A model generated the notes under the pieces. It worked only from the letters and a program-made list of their open reading frames with translations, was not told where the DNA came from and did not search any database. A DNA stretch of 17,500 nucleotides from Stramonita haemastoma (lineage: Eukaryota; Mollusca; Gastropoda; Neogastropoda; Muricidae), in contig CM060317.1 of the NCBI GenBank assembly GCA_030674155.1, forward strand, positions 39,570,000-39,587,499, written 5' to 3'. A program made the translations under genes and the position numbers. Shown piece by piece: positions 1-9,530 of the stretch; position 1 is the stretch's first letter; every line of letters begins with the position of its first letter.

Positions 1-30
1 CATACATACATACATACATACATACATACA

Positions 31-61
<31 letters not shown>
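1..61. repeat. (CATA)n microsatellite
   Basis: An uninterrupted CATA tetranucleotide runs from the window edge for about 15 units, followed by a short CA tract at 66-81. The array may extend to the left. Confidence 0.95.
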
Positions 62-62
<1 letters not shown>

Positions 63-377
63 ACACAAACACACACACACATATTTCATTATACCTTAGG
101 TGACAGCAGATCCAAAATATATTCAAAATGCAAATTAAAACTGCTACTGCAGCAAGAAAGCTTTTCCTGGCAAGATTCTGTCAGCAGAAGAAAGATGAAA
201 CAGAGTAACATTAACACACGTATACAAAACAAAAAGGAGATGGATACAGCTTCAATTGCACACTGAGAAATCCGCTCTCCCTGACCAGCCCCTGTCCCTC
301 TCTGGCAAACATTACAGTACAGTGACACCCTTAAAGGTACGGTGACACCCTGTAAAGGTAACATTGTTCTCATAACC

Positions 378-647
378 TATATGGTTGTGGCGGAATGAGA
401 CATCAAAGACCTCAGCTTCTCCTGGGCCCAGCATGTCAAGGGGGGCACCCATCTCCTCTCCCTCGCTGCTTTACCGTCCCTGACCCTAAAGACCCTAAGG
501 TACCCATTTACAGCTGGGTGAACTGGGGCATTGTGCTGAAGCCAAGGCACGCAAACAGTCACCCATCCATATGGTAACCACACTCAATGCTGCTTAACCT
601 TAACTTGGGGAAAGTGAGTGCTCTGACACTGAGCTATCCCATCCCCT
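378..647 (-). mobile_element. Composite SINE candidate: tRNA-like head joined to 5S rRNA-like control region
   Basis: Read on the minus strand, the element opens near 646 with GGGATGGGATAGCTCAG and GTCAGAGCAC, which resemble the 5' half and A box of a tRNA of the alanine type. At 598-558 follows a stretch starting GTTAAGCAG and ending GGATGGGTGAC. It aligns without gaps over 41 positions with the internal control region of metazoan 5S rRNA as I recall it, with about 29 identities, including TAAGCAG, GTTA and GGATGGG. Further on, ACCCA and TGGGT (521-501) could pair as a small hairpin. The far 3' boundary near 378 is a guess. No open frame is conserved. It could be a known 5S/tRNA hybrid SINE family or a decayed chimera. 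Confidence 0.6.
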
Positions 648-1097
648 ATTACTAAAAGGAATACAAAAGGCAAATATGTTATTCTGGCAGTCAGCTGTAA
701 TGGTAGATACTACATGATTCTGGCAGGCAATTCCACATGATAAATTATATATACATGCAAATCATCATGCATTTTATTCAAATAAAACTTCAAACAAGAG
801 TGCAAGCATCAGGCTGATACCATTTTCATTGTTAAGGCCAATCTCCCCCAAACAAACAAACAGCACGGTCTCAAAGGGGCCAGGAGGATATTCTCAGACT
901 TCATAATAATACTGAATGCTTTTTGGAGAACGCCCTCTCAGGGACTGACCTTACAAGCCTATTTGCATTCGGGATGAAAAGTTTGTGCTTTGGTAACTGT
1001 TTTACCCAAGTTTTCCTCGTTTGATCTCCTCTGTCTGTCCTGTTGTTCTTGGGCCCTTCTTCTCTTATCACTGTTATTCCACTGTCTGTGCAGTGAA
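648..1097. other. Intron sequence without recognised feature
   Basis: This is A/T-rich unique-looking DNA. A minus-strand open stretch below 1085 shows RRR/QQ-rich residues after an AG, but it matches no INPP5F exon. I see nothing else supportable. Confidence 0.5.
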
Positions 1098-1098
1098 G

Positions 1099-1182
<84 letters not shown>

Positions 1183-1438
1183 GTGTGTGTGCACGCGCAC
1201 ATGTGTGTGTGTGTATGTGCGTGCGTGCTTGCGTGCGTGCGTGTGTGTGTGTTGTGTGTGTGAGTGTGAGTGTGAGCGTGTGTGTGTGTGTGTGTGTGGT
1301 GTGCGGGGTGCGTGCGTGCGTGTGCGTGCGTGCGTGCATGCATGCGTGCGTGCGTGCGTGCGTGCGTGGCGTGCGTGCGTGTGTGTGTGTTATGGTATGC
1401 ATACATATATGTAGGCTTGCATGTGTGTGTGCATGAAG
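1098..1438. repeat. Compound (GT)n / (GTGC)n / (GTGA)n microsatellite
   Basis: A GT run of about 83 bases (1098-1180) is followed by interrupted GT, GTGC/GCGT and GTGAGT blocks up to about 1438. On the transcript strand it is CA and CACG. Alternating purine-pyrimidine sequence of this kind can adopt Z-DNA. Confidence 0.95.
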
Positions 1439-2083
1439 GTGTACGAGTCTATTTTCGTAATGTAAAATCTTTTGGAGAGCCAGCAAGTAATGTACCCATC
1501 TCTCACCTCACCTATCCCACAGTCTTGTAGATCACAGGGGCACCCCTGAAGATTTTGCAACCAGCATCCTTCACTATAAGGTTCCAATGATACCCTAAAA
1601 AAACTCTAAAGAAAAATGAATTCCCTTTTGATGAATATAAAGTTGGTTTACCAGCTATGCCACTGATCAAAGCGCTTAAGGCAAATACAATCTTGGAAGT
1701 GTGTGTGTGATTGAAAATCATTTGAACAACAATCATAATCTTTGTTTGTTTTTCAACGAGGTGACACCTCCATGGACCTTATCCAAAAAATAGTGCCGAT
1801 GTTACACACTCAGTAACAAAAATATTGTACCTGAAAATAAAAAATGGTGATGAATGTGTTTTTCTCAATGCAAAGTGATTTACAGCTATGAAAGAGTAGA
1901 GACATGAATTTTACAACATTGGCAACCGCTTTGTGCAAATGTCTCCCAGTATTCATGGTGAAATGAACAAGTGATAAATTTCATCTGAGAAAAAGCAGAC
2001 TTTCCCACCCATTCTCAGAGTGGAAGAAACCTTTCTTCTGCGATTATGAGTATGTATCAGATGATGAAGGATATGCAATGCAG

Positions 2084-2085
<2 letters not shown>
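1439..2085. other. Intron sequence without recognised feature
   Basis: This stretch is A/T-rich. A minus-strand frame near 1512-1570 contains a chance RG-APVIYK string but ends in a stop and aligns poorly. No gene, SINE or RNA is seen. Confidence 0.5.
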
Positions 2086-2170
<85 letters not shown>

Positions 2171-2221
2171 TATGTTGTTATATGTTTATCCACCTTCTAA
2201 GGGCTTTAGCTTATGAAAATG

Positions 2222-2271
<50 letters not shown>
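2086..2271. repeat. Two (CT)n microsatellites
   Basis: The first CT tract covers about 2086-2164 and the second about 2227-2271. They are separated by some 62 bases of mixed sequence. On the transcript strand they are purine (GA) runs. Confidence 0.95.
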
Positions 2272-2273
<2 letters not shown>

Positions 2274-2787
2274 CAACTGTGGTTCAAACACATTTCATTC
2301 TTTCCCCTTTTTTGTCATCCTAGCTCAGTTTTCAATAAAAAGCCATTTTATGAGATTAAATTTTTAAGTTTTAAAAAGTATGCATATTCCCTAAATTAAA
2401 CAGTGAGTTTTTTTTCTTCAAAATGATTAAAAGCTTAGCACACATAAAAAATTAACATTCTTTAACATCTATGAAAAAAAGCTTCAATGTCATTAAAAAA
2501 GACAAACCAAAACCAAAAAAAAAAAAACAATGAAGAAACCACATAACATGGGGGAAAAGTACAAAAATGAGATTTTCAGCAAGACTGGAAGTCCAATGCC
2601 AAGCAGAAAAGCAAACAACTAAAGATTATCTTTCTTGAGCACCCACCCCAGCCCGCCTCTTGAATCCTCCCTTCCTCCCCCATGACCTCTCCCTTCCATC
2701 CCCATCCACCACCAAAATCATCGCTAAGCCGGCCGTGCAGTTCTCTCCTGCATTTGATACTTGTCAACAGCATATGCTACCCCCAGG
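2272..2787. other. A/T-rich intron with short C-rich patch
   Basis: The sequence is mostly A/T-rich with an A run near 2514-2527, then a CCT/CCC-rich pyrimidine stretch at 2640-2715. No coding or RNA signal was found. Confidence 0.5.
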
Positions 2788-3116
2788 ATACGGGACAGGA
2801 TAGCCTAGTGGTCAAACATTGCGCTTGCATTTGCGACCCGAGTTCGATTCCTGTTCGAGGGGTTTTTTCCCCTGGAGTTAACATCATGCTGACTCCACTC
2901 TCCCAAAGTATTTGGATGAGACTGTAACGAGTCCCGTGTACGACAGCATGCAGAACATCTTGCGCACATGTTAATCTGTTCTGCATTCGTAAGAGTAGGC
3001 CCTTGTGTGCCCGTGGGAACAGATGACAAGATTTACAAAACTGCATACACACGGGGACTGGATGAAAAAAGCAAATGAATGCTTACTCCATTATCCTCGA
3101 TATAAAGAATTAGTAA
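2788..3116 (+). mobile_element. tRNA-derived SINE, near full length (copy 1)
   Basis: The head GGATAGCCTAGTGGTCA provides an A box (TAGCCTAGTGG), and GAGTTCGATTCC about 35 bases later is a good B box, so a tRNA-like Pol III promoter is present. The body then shows AGTTAACATC, GATGAGACTGTAA, CAGAACATCTTGCGCACA, AGAGTAGGCC and GGGAACAGATGACAA. The 3' end is CCATTATCCTCGATATAAAG and a short A-rich tail. The same body recurs in about nine other places in the window. Small deletions distinguish it from the youngest copies. Confidence 0.9.
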
Positions 3117-3676
3117 CCAGAAAGAAAAAAAAAACCACCAGTTTGGAACAGTCACCCACAGAACCAAACAAAAAGTTTTAAAATTGTGCCAATGTAAGTG
3201 ATTGTTTAAAAAGCACAATCAATCTTTTACATAGTCATTTTGACCACTACCAACCCCACATCTAGGTCTGTGTAAACAGCTGATTCAGCTGAAAACCCCT
3301 TTTTTACTTCGCTCCCTGATGTTACTTTTCACACACGCCGAAAAAAAAAAAAACCAACCTGGGATAAAGTTCTTTTCCAGTGAAAATGATCCTCTAATCT
3401 TTAGACCAAATAGTTATTTTTCCTATTACGGAAAAGTAAAGTCTGGAGAGAACGAAGATACCTGTGCTTACTTTCTGACAGTCAGAGCTGGACCTCAGCA
3501 AACGTCTGTGAAGGAATACTGGGGGAAACAGCTAGATACACGGAAAGAAGTACTGGAAGATTTTCTCATGGCTTCCTGGAGTAAAATACTTGGGTGTTTT
3601 TTTTTTATACTCCAAATGGATTTGTACGCAAGACAGGATGTCTGAGTTTGGAATTTTCTCCTCAATAAGTGCATGT

Positions 3677-3690
<14 letters not shown>
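3117..3690. other. Intron sequence without recognised feature
   Basis: This is A/T-rich, with short A and T homopolymers (3127-3136, 3341-3353, 3598-3607). A plus-strand open stretch at 3319-3645 has no recognisable domain and lies antisense to the gene. I treat it as chance. Confidence 0.5.
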
Positions 3691-3757
<67 letters not shown>

Positions 3758-3851
3758 GACATACATACACATATATGTATACATACATATATATATATGT
3801 ATACATACATATGTACACAGACACACAGACACACAGACACACAGACACACA

Positions 3852-3928
<77 letters not shown>
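3691..3928. repeat. Compound (AC)n / (ATAC)n / (ACACACAG)n microsatellite
   Basis: It comprises an AC run of about 60 bases, an ATAC/AT block (3758-3815), several 8-base ACACACAG units (3818-3857), and a second AC tract to 3928 broken by CACAGC. On the transcript strand it is a GT repeat. Confidence 0.95.
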
Positions 3929-3930
<2 letters not shown>

Positions 3931-4007
3931 TAACACAAGCACTTTGATTTGTTTCTGCAAGATATAACACTATATAAATTCCATTTATTACTATTATTAT
4001 TGACACA

Positions 4008-4045
4008 AGTGAAAATGCATTATGCTGCCATTAAGTAGTCTTCAA
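4008..4045 (+). repeat. Fragment of dispersed repeat family B
   Basis: A short stretch with AAAATGCATTATGC followed by TGCCATTAAG resembles the core of the copies at 9385 and 12630. It is probably a degraded fragment; the match is short. Confidence 0.4.
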
Positions 4046-4310
4046 GAGTTCTCTGACAAGGCAGAAAAAGGGTAACCACTGTGGTTATGCCATTCTCAGT
4101 AAAACAAACTCACAGCATCGATGGACTTGGGGAGAGGGGGGGAAGGGGTAAAAAAAATAAAGAAGACACAGAAAGAAATAAACTATCAACAGCATGGTCA
4201 GACTGACAAAGGCAGAACCTGAAGAGAAGAAGTAGTGAGAAGTGATAAGAAGTCGATGCAAACATGAAAATAAATGCCACTAATGAATAAGAAGAAATAC
4301 AAGCATGCAA
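4046..4310. other. Purine-rich intron, no feature
   Basis: This is A/G-rich DNA, with a G run at 4132-4148 and repeated GAAGAAG-type sequence. No coding or repeat family was recognised. Confidence 0.5.
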
Positions 4311-4475
4311 AACACACACCCACCCACATCCACCCACCTACCCACCCATACACACACACAAACACACCACACACACACACGCACACGCACATGCACACAC
4401 ACGCATGCATGCATGCACGCACGCACACACGCACGCACTCACGCACGCACATGCACACACACACAAACACACGTG
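4311..4475. repeat. Compound (CACC)n / (AC)n / (CACG)n / (ATGC)n microsatellite
   Basis: Short blocks of CACCCAC, AC, ATGC and GCAC follow one another with many interruptions. The composition is the reverse complement of the GT/GTGC array at 1098-1438. Confidence 0.9.
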
Positions 4476-5185
<710 letters not shown>

Positions 5186-5563
5186 TGCATGTAACTCATT
5201 CATTGCCTTTGTGTTACTATTCATAGAAAGCAGCTAAAATGTATTATAAAAAACTAAGTGAGGTCCAAAATAGAAAGTCACTAACTTTTTTTAAAAGTGC
5301 ATGATTACAAGATCCTGCTAAACAAAAGATCAATGGATTTTTCATAGAATCACAACCTTGAATGCTGACTGTAACGTGCATAAGCAGTTATTTTCAATCA
5401 TAAATGGACTCGCTCTTTTCGCAAACTGTACATTCAATTACATGTTCCCGTCAGGAACCTTTCATCAAAATATTCAATCCACAAAATCCTGACTACAAAA
5501 CTGGAATCCTTTTGAGAGAAAATGGTGATCTGTGTTTGAGACGGGACTACAGTGACTGCTTAC
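5186..5563. other. Intron just downstream of exon f
   Basis: This is A/T-rich and contains no repeat family that I recognise. The part nearest 5563 is the start of the intron after the donor GTAAGC. Confidence 0.5.
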
Positions 5564-5675
5564 CTCGATCAAGGCGGGGAGGCGGTCGGTACTTTACTCC
5601 TGACTGGCTCCAAAAGACTGGGATGGAACCCCGCACTTGTACAAAGGACACAAGATGGGGGGCAAACTCTATTAT
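5564..5675 (-). CDS. INPP5F: INPP5F exon f (Sac domain, RGSIPVFWSQ motif)
   Basis: The exon is 112 bases long and runs from phase 0 to phase 1. The acceptor TTTCTTTGCAG is strong, and so is the donor GTAAGC. The peptide starts IIEFAPHLVSFVQVRGSIPV, continues FWSQSGVKYR and ends PPPRLDR. SFVQ-RGS-PVFWSQ and PRLDR are conserved across Sac phosphatases and align gap-free with human INPP5F after NYVETEQ. The exon lies inside a longer plus-strand open frame (5404-5712) that is only its antisense shadow. The next exon should carry the KETVAYF-like segment and later the CX5R loop. I could not find it between 1 and 5563, so it is probably beyond the left edge. Confidence 0.95.
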
Positions 5676-5851
5676 CTGCAAAGAAACATCAAACATATCA
5701 TCAACCACATGATGCAAAGGGGCAGAAATAGACTACCTGGTTATGACAGAGACAACAGGCAGGTTTTTAAAAAAATAAAATAAGCAGAACAAACAACAAA
5801 TGTTACAAACAAAACAAAAAAAGATAAATGATGAACCTCAAAACAGCTGTG

Positions 5852-5855
<4 letters not shown>

Positions 5856-5912
<57 letters not shown>
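5856..5912. repeat. (AT)n microsatellite
   Basis: About 28 AT dinucleotides lie in the intron between exons e and f, about 180 bases upstream of the exon f acceptor in the transcript. The sequence is self-complementary and could extrude as a cruciform. Confidence 0.95.
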
Positions 5913-5914
<2 letters not shown>

Positions 5915-6159
5915 CTTCTATTTACAGACAGCATGCCATAATTCTGTTTATACAATCTCAGATCTTTCTCTTCAAAACTATGAACAATATTTCTTTCTTT
6001 CTTTTTTTACAGCAAGGACCAAGACATTATACACTGGATATGTGATGAGCTTGTAAAATTGAAATCTGAAGTGCAATACAAAATAATCTATCCCTTCTTT
6101 CAGCAGGAAAATCTTCTTCAGCATGCATTGAGAGCATCCCCTTCACTCAGAGCCTGCAC
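5913..6159. other. Intron sequence without recognised feature
   Basis: The sequence is A/T-rich with a CTTT-type run at 5991-6008. Nothing else was recognised. Confidence 0.45.
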
Positions 6160-6335
6160 AAGATCAGATAGCTGGTGGTTAGAGCATTGTGCTCGCTATC
6201 TGATAGCAGACCCTGGTTCAAGCCACTATCAAGACTCTTGTTGAAGGAAATTTTTACCCTCGAGTTAACATTTGTGCCAACTTTACTCCCCTGACAGTAC
6301 TTCAAATGAGACTAGAAACTGAGGTCCTGTGTGCT
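6160..6335 (+). mobile_element. tRNA-derived SINE, 3'-truncated older copy (copy 2)
   Basis: The head GATAGCTGGTGGTTAGAGCA is a tRNA A-box region, and CTGGTTCAAGCC is a B-box. The start of the SINE body follows (GAGTTAACATTTGTGCCAAC, AATGAGACTAGAAACTGAGG, CCTGTGTGC), and then homology stops. The head variant GGTGGTTAGAG differs from the GTGGTCAGAA of copies 3 and 6. It is the variant closest to the 40-bp satellite at 15346. Confidence 0.75.
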
Positions 6336-6796
6336 TTTTTTAATATAAAGGAATGGACTTTTCCAGATATCAGTCAGAGGTATCATCAACTGTACCAGCA
6401 CACTGCCACCACTAGGGTAACTCAGAAAGTAAAGCCACAACTTCCTTTAAGTTTCTGGACTAGAGAGCATCTAAGAATAGCTGAGGAGTCCCAGGTGACA
6501 TGTACAAACTCTCGTCTTTCCTGTCTCCCAAAATCATCGGTAGTAGACCAAAAGACACAAGGCCAAGATTGGAATGGCCATTGGACAACCTATTCGCTCA
6601 TGTCTGTGGGTGCGTAAATGCGACTGATGGTAAAAAACTTAAAAAACAAACAAACAAACAAACAGAAGACAGTGATGAATGCACAAAGGAAAAAGAAAAA
6701 GAATACTAAAAGAAGGCAAATGGTAAAGGGGGACACTGACAAAGCGATGTTGAGGTTGAACTGAGGTGGCAGGCAAAAGGAAGGGGCATAACCCAC
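6336..6796. other. Intron sequence between SINE fragment and exon e
   Basis: There is mixed sequence, with a short (CAAA)n run at 6642-6664. The stretch up to 6796 is the intron start after the exon e donor GTGGGT. Confidence 0.5.
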
Positions 6797-6864
6797 CTGC
6801 TCTGTCTCCACATAGTTGGCCACAGCGCCAGTCTCGTCAATGCCCCTCTTTCTGGACCTGGTGC
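6797..6864 (-). CDS. INPP5F: INPP5F exon e (Sac domain, NYVETEQ motif)
   Basis: The exon is 68 bases long and runs from phase 1 to phase 0. The acceptor GGCGCAG is followed by GC, which completes the glycine split from the previous exon. The peptide after that glycine begins TRSRKRGID and ends ANYVETEQ before the donor GTGGGT. RAG-x-R-x-x-RG-x-D-x-x-G-x-x-ANYVETEQ is the best-known Sac motif outside the catalytic loop, and its residues take part in the active-site surface. The phase 1 junction with the preceding exon restores RHRAG exactly as in human INPP5F. Because that exon is also asymmetric, only joint skipping of the two (261 bases) would keep the frame. A GT/CAGA/CA microsatellite block begins about 95 bases upstream of the acceptor in the transcript. 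Confidence 0.95.
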
Positions 6865-6960
6865 CTGCGCCAGCATGTCTCTTCATATAGCATGTATCAC
6901 ATGACTGTCATATCACATCACACTGCATCACACATTCCACGTAATCACTTCCTTTCACAT

Positions 6961-6975
6961 TGTGTGTGTGCGTGT

Positions 6976-7051
<76 letters not shown>

Positions 7052-7057
7052 GTGTAT

Positions 7058-7130
<73 letters not shown>

Positions 7131-7154
7131 GTGTGTGTGTGTGTGTGTTTGGTT

Positions 7155-7219
<65 letters not shown>
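6961..7219. repeat. (GT)n microsatellite, about 260 bp
   Basis: This is a nearly pure GT tract with a few interruptions (TGTGTATGTGTGTTTG, GTTTGGTTGG). It lies about 95 bases upstream of the exon e acceptor in the transcript, where it reads as (CA)n, a sequence type known to bind hnRNP L. Confidence 0.95.
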
Positions 7220-7453
<234 letters not shown>

Positions 7454-7639
7454 GCTGTACCTAGCTTATCATTGGATCAGTTTTTGTCTGAACCATTGCT
7501 ATTGTTAGACATTGTGTTACCATTAATTTAATAAGAAGTCTGCTAAATCAGTTTTTGTCGTATTTTAAAGTTAGTTTTTAACTGAGCACTTTTATCTGAC
7601 ATTGTTTTTCAGTTATTAGTTTTTGTTTGTGGTTTTTCT

Positions 7640-7760
7640 GTTTGTTTGTTGTTGGGGGTGGGGGTTTGAGTTGAGTTGGGGGTTTTTTTTGTTTTGGGGC
7701 GGTGGGGTTGTTTGGGGGGTTTGTTTTGTTTTGTTTGGGGTTTGGCTTTTTTTAGGGGGA
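7640..7760 (+). repeat. G/T-rich quadruplex-prone stretch
   Basis: Many runs of three to six G (GGGGGTGGGGG, TTGGGGG, TTTTGGGG, GGTGGGG, TTTGGGG) are separated by T-rich loops on the plus strand. Several sets of four G-runs fall within 40 bases. Confidence 0.8.
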
Positions 7761-7810
7761 GGTGTTCTCTAAAATTACTAGATGTGACTAGACATTAAAC
7801 TGAAGATATC

Positions 7811-7900
7811 TTACACACACACAAACCCTACACACACACACTCACACACAAACACCCCCCACCCCCCCCCACCCCACCCCCCCAACACACACACACACTA
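7811..7900. repeat. (CA)n and C-rich tract next to the exon d donor
   Basis: Short CA runs surround C7, C9-10, C4 and C7 runs at about 7855-7883. On the transcript strand these are G-runs about 30 bases after the splice donor, interspersed with GTGTG. Confidence 0.9.
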
Positions 7901-7912
7901 ACAGCCCATTAC

Positions 7913-8105
7913 CAGCGCGGTGTCGGCTGCGTCTGGAGATGAGGTTGATGTTGTAGGAGAGGGGCTCCATGCGGAAGGTGCTGTTGAAGTCGGGGCTGGC
8001 CCCGGGGCTGGAGCGCCGGCGGTCCTCTTCAAAGTCCATGCAGCACGTCTCCATCTGCACAAAGCCCTGGATGATGGGCAGGATCCAGTGGCTGGACAAC
8101 TCCCT
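7913..8105 (-). CDS. INPP5F: INPP5F exon d (Sac domain, 64 aa plus one base)
   Basis: The exon is 193 bases long and runs from phase 0 to phase 1. The acceptor is TTGCAG directly preceded by (TG)n, and the donor is GTAATG. The peptide begins RELSSHWILPIIQGFVQ and ends NLISRRSRHRA plus the first base of a glycine codon. WILPIIQGFVQ and SRRSRHRAG are conserved Sac-domain segments (human INPP5F: WIIPMIQGFVQ and SRRSRHRAG). Between them lies a variable acidic and proline/serine-rich loop, which differs in sequence from vertebrates as expected. Exon GC content is visibly higher than in the surrounding intron. The donor is followed within about 30 bases by a poly-G quadruplex-type tract. Confidence 0.95.
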
Positions 8106-8108
8106 CTG

Positions 8109-8132
8109 CAACACACACACACACACACACAC
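8109..8132 (-). promoter_or_regulatory. (UG)n tract serving as the exon d 3' splice-site region
   Basis: On the transcript strand about eleven GT dinucleotides run straight into TTGCAG, the exon d acceptor, in place of a usual C/U tract. UG repeats in this position are known binding sites for TDP-43 and CELF proteins in animals (CFTR exon 9 is the classic case). A function here is inferred. Confidence 0.6.
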
Positions 8133-8136
8133 CACC

Positions 8137-8226
8137 AGTCAGCAAGGGTGTCTGACAGTACACTGGACTAGCAGGAGTCAGCAAGGGTTTCTGACATTAC
8201 ACTGGACAAGCAGGAATCAGTAAGGG
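8137..8226. repeat. 39-bp tandem repeat, left part (two units and a split third)
   Basis: Units start AGTCAGCAAGGG at 8137 and 8176, each of 39 bases with a few differences. A third begins AATCAGTAAGGG at 8215 and is interrupted by a SINE after 8226. Its continuation, TTTCTGAAATTACACTGG and so on, resumes at 8593 to about 8619. Confidence 0.88.
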
Positions 8227-8587
8227 ATGGGATAGCCTAGTGGTCAGAACACTGCGCAGGCAATTTGACGACCCGGGTTCGATTCCCGGTTGAGGGGATT
8301 TTTCATCAGTGCTGACTTCACTCTCCCCAAAAGTCCTTCGGATGAGACTATGAACAAGAGGCCCCATGTGCGAACACACGCAGAACATTTTGCGCACACA
8401 TTAAATCCTGTTCCGCCTTTCATAAGAGTAGGCCATCGTGTGTCAGTGGGAACAGATGACAATTTAAAAAAAAAAACTGCATACACATGGTGCATACACA
8501 TGGCGACTGGATGTAAAAAAGCACATAAGTGCTTAATCCATTATCCTCAATATAAACGAATAAAATAAAATTAATTTAAATTTTAAA
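8227..8587 (+). mobile_element. tRNA-derived SINE, full length with target duplication (copy 3)
   Basis: The element begins with GGGATAGCCTAGTGGTCAGA (A box) and GGGTTCGATTCC (perfect B box). The conserved body follows (GATGAGACTATGAACAAG, AGAACATTTTGCGCACA, AGAGTAGGCCATCG, GGGAACAGATGACAA), and it ends with CCATTATCCTCAATATAAA and an A/T-rich tail. AAGGG at 8222-8226 and again at 8588-8592 is a clear target-site duplication. The host sequence is the 39-bp tandem repeat, which shows the insertion came after the tandem expansion. Confidence 0.93.
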
Positions 8588-8616
8588 AAGGGTTTCTGAA
8601 ATTACACTGGACAATG

Positions 8617-8975
8617 AAGGATTGGCTTTTTTCTGGTTGTTGTTCCTGGGCTAGACCTCAGAGGTTCCCCAATGGTGAGATCTGTGTGTCTGTGACATTT
8701 TTTTTGCTTTTCCTCCCACTATTTAGGTAGCTGCCATTCTAACTTTGAGGATGCTGTTTAAACACAACACCAGTGTGCATGTAGGTTTTTTTCTTTTTCA
8801 GAATTTTGTCATCTGTTCCTATTGGCACATAATGGCCTACTCTTCCGAAAGGTGGAGCAGGGGTTTTAACATGTAAGCAAGATGTTCTGTGTGCGTTTGC
8901 ACATGGGGCCTCGGTTTATAGTTTCATCTGAAGGACTGTCACATTCAATCTCATTTTTCACCTGAACCCAGAACC
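8617..8975 (-). mobile_element. SINE, reverse copy with alternative 3' extension (copy 4)
   Basis: Positions 8790-8950 are the reverse complement of the SINE body (TCATCTGTTCC, TGGCCTACTCTT, GGGGCCTCGGTTTATAG); the tRNA head is missing. Adjacent at 8617-8789 lies about 140 bases (TTGTTCCTGGGCTAGA, CCCCAATGGTGAGATC, GATGCTGTTTAAACACA) that recurs next to the SINE at 14975-15110. That makes it a 3' extension of a SINE subfamily rather than random flank. Confidence 0.75.
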
Positions 8976-8999
8976 TCAAGATTTATTTGTTGGCAGGTA

Positions 9000-9384
9000 A
9001 ACATCTTAAACATCCTGCCACCCTACTTCTTTGTCTGGTGAATAAATTAAGGAGGGGGAGGGGGGTTTACAATCTCCCAGGTCAACTTCACAGGCAGACC
9101 TGCCAGTGCCTTAATTCTTTTTGTGTATATACACACACACAAAAGATCAATTACTTACATTTAAGATATCATGATTCATCTCAGCATTCAGTAGGTTATG
9201 AAAACATGAGCATACCCAGCATGCAACCTGTACCATGAAATGAGCTGCTCTGGTCGGAATGTGTTGGCTGAGGCCAGTGGGCAGACCTCCTGCAGAGTTA
9301 CAAGAAGAGGAGAAGACCAAGCACTATGCACCTCATCCAATGAGGGAACACTGAGAGGGAGAGAGAATGAATGAATCTGTCATT
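9000..9384. other. Intron sequence without recognised feature
   Basis: There is mixed sequence with a G-rich patch at 9051-9066. No coding, RNA or known repeat signal was found. Confidence 0.45.
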
Positions 9385-9530
9385 TATACAGCAAATTTCT
9401 TCTTCATCAAACACTCAGACAGCAACTATCATTTATCTGCCATATGAGCAAAAATGCGCTGCGCTGCCATTAAGCTCCTCACAAGTCAAGTCCAGTGCAT
9501 CCAACTTTGGCGTTGGAGAGAATTGTTATC
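9385..9530 (+). repeat. Dispersed repeat family B, copy 1
   Basis: Key segments are TTCTTCTTCATCAAACACT, GACAGCAACTATCATTT, ATATGAGCAAAAATGCGC, GCTGCCATTAAG and GCATCCAACTTTGGC. The same segments occur in the same order at 12640-12760. It is not part of the tRNA SINE and no promoter boxes were recognised. Confidence 0.75.

Noticed and set aside
89..373. Minus-strand frame with a hydrophobic stretch suggesting a membrane protein
   Set aside because: The hydrophobic part comes from T-rich intron sequence. No homology was recognised and no splice signals fit the INPP5F frame.
959..1486. Minus-strand frame with TH repeats and a basic QQ/RRR tail
   Set aside because: The repeat part is the microsatellite translated. 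The tail follows an AG and lacks an INPP5F match, so I do not call an exon.
1512..1570. RG-APVIYKTVG string on the minus strand resembling the Sac RGS-PVFWSQVG motif
   Set aside because: It has one residue fewer, a stop directly after, and poor flanks. The real motif lies at 5564-5675.
3495..4006. Long VCVC or THTH frames on both strands, also at 4198-4642, 4691-5237 and 6766-7464
   Set aside because: Dinucleotide repeats are open in several frames at once and give two-residue periodic peptides. There is no sign of translation.
5404..5712. Plus-strand open frame of 102 codons
   Set aside because: It overlaps exon f antisense. The minus strand here has conserved Sac motifs and splice sites, whereas the plus frame has no recognisable domain.
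8227..8310. Possible true tRNA gene from perfect A and B boxes
   Set aside because: No acceptor-stem pairing or 3' end is seen. It continues into a conserved SINE body with target duplications, so it is a tRNA-derived SINE.
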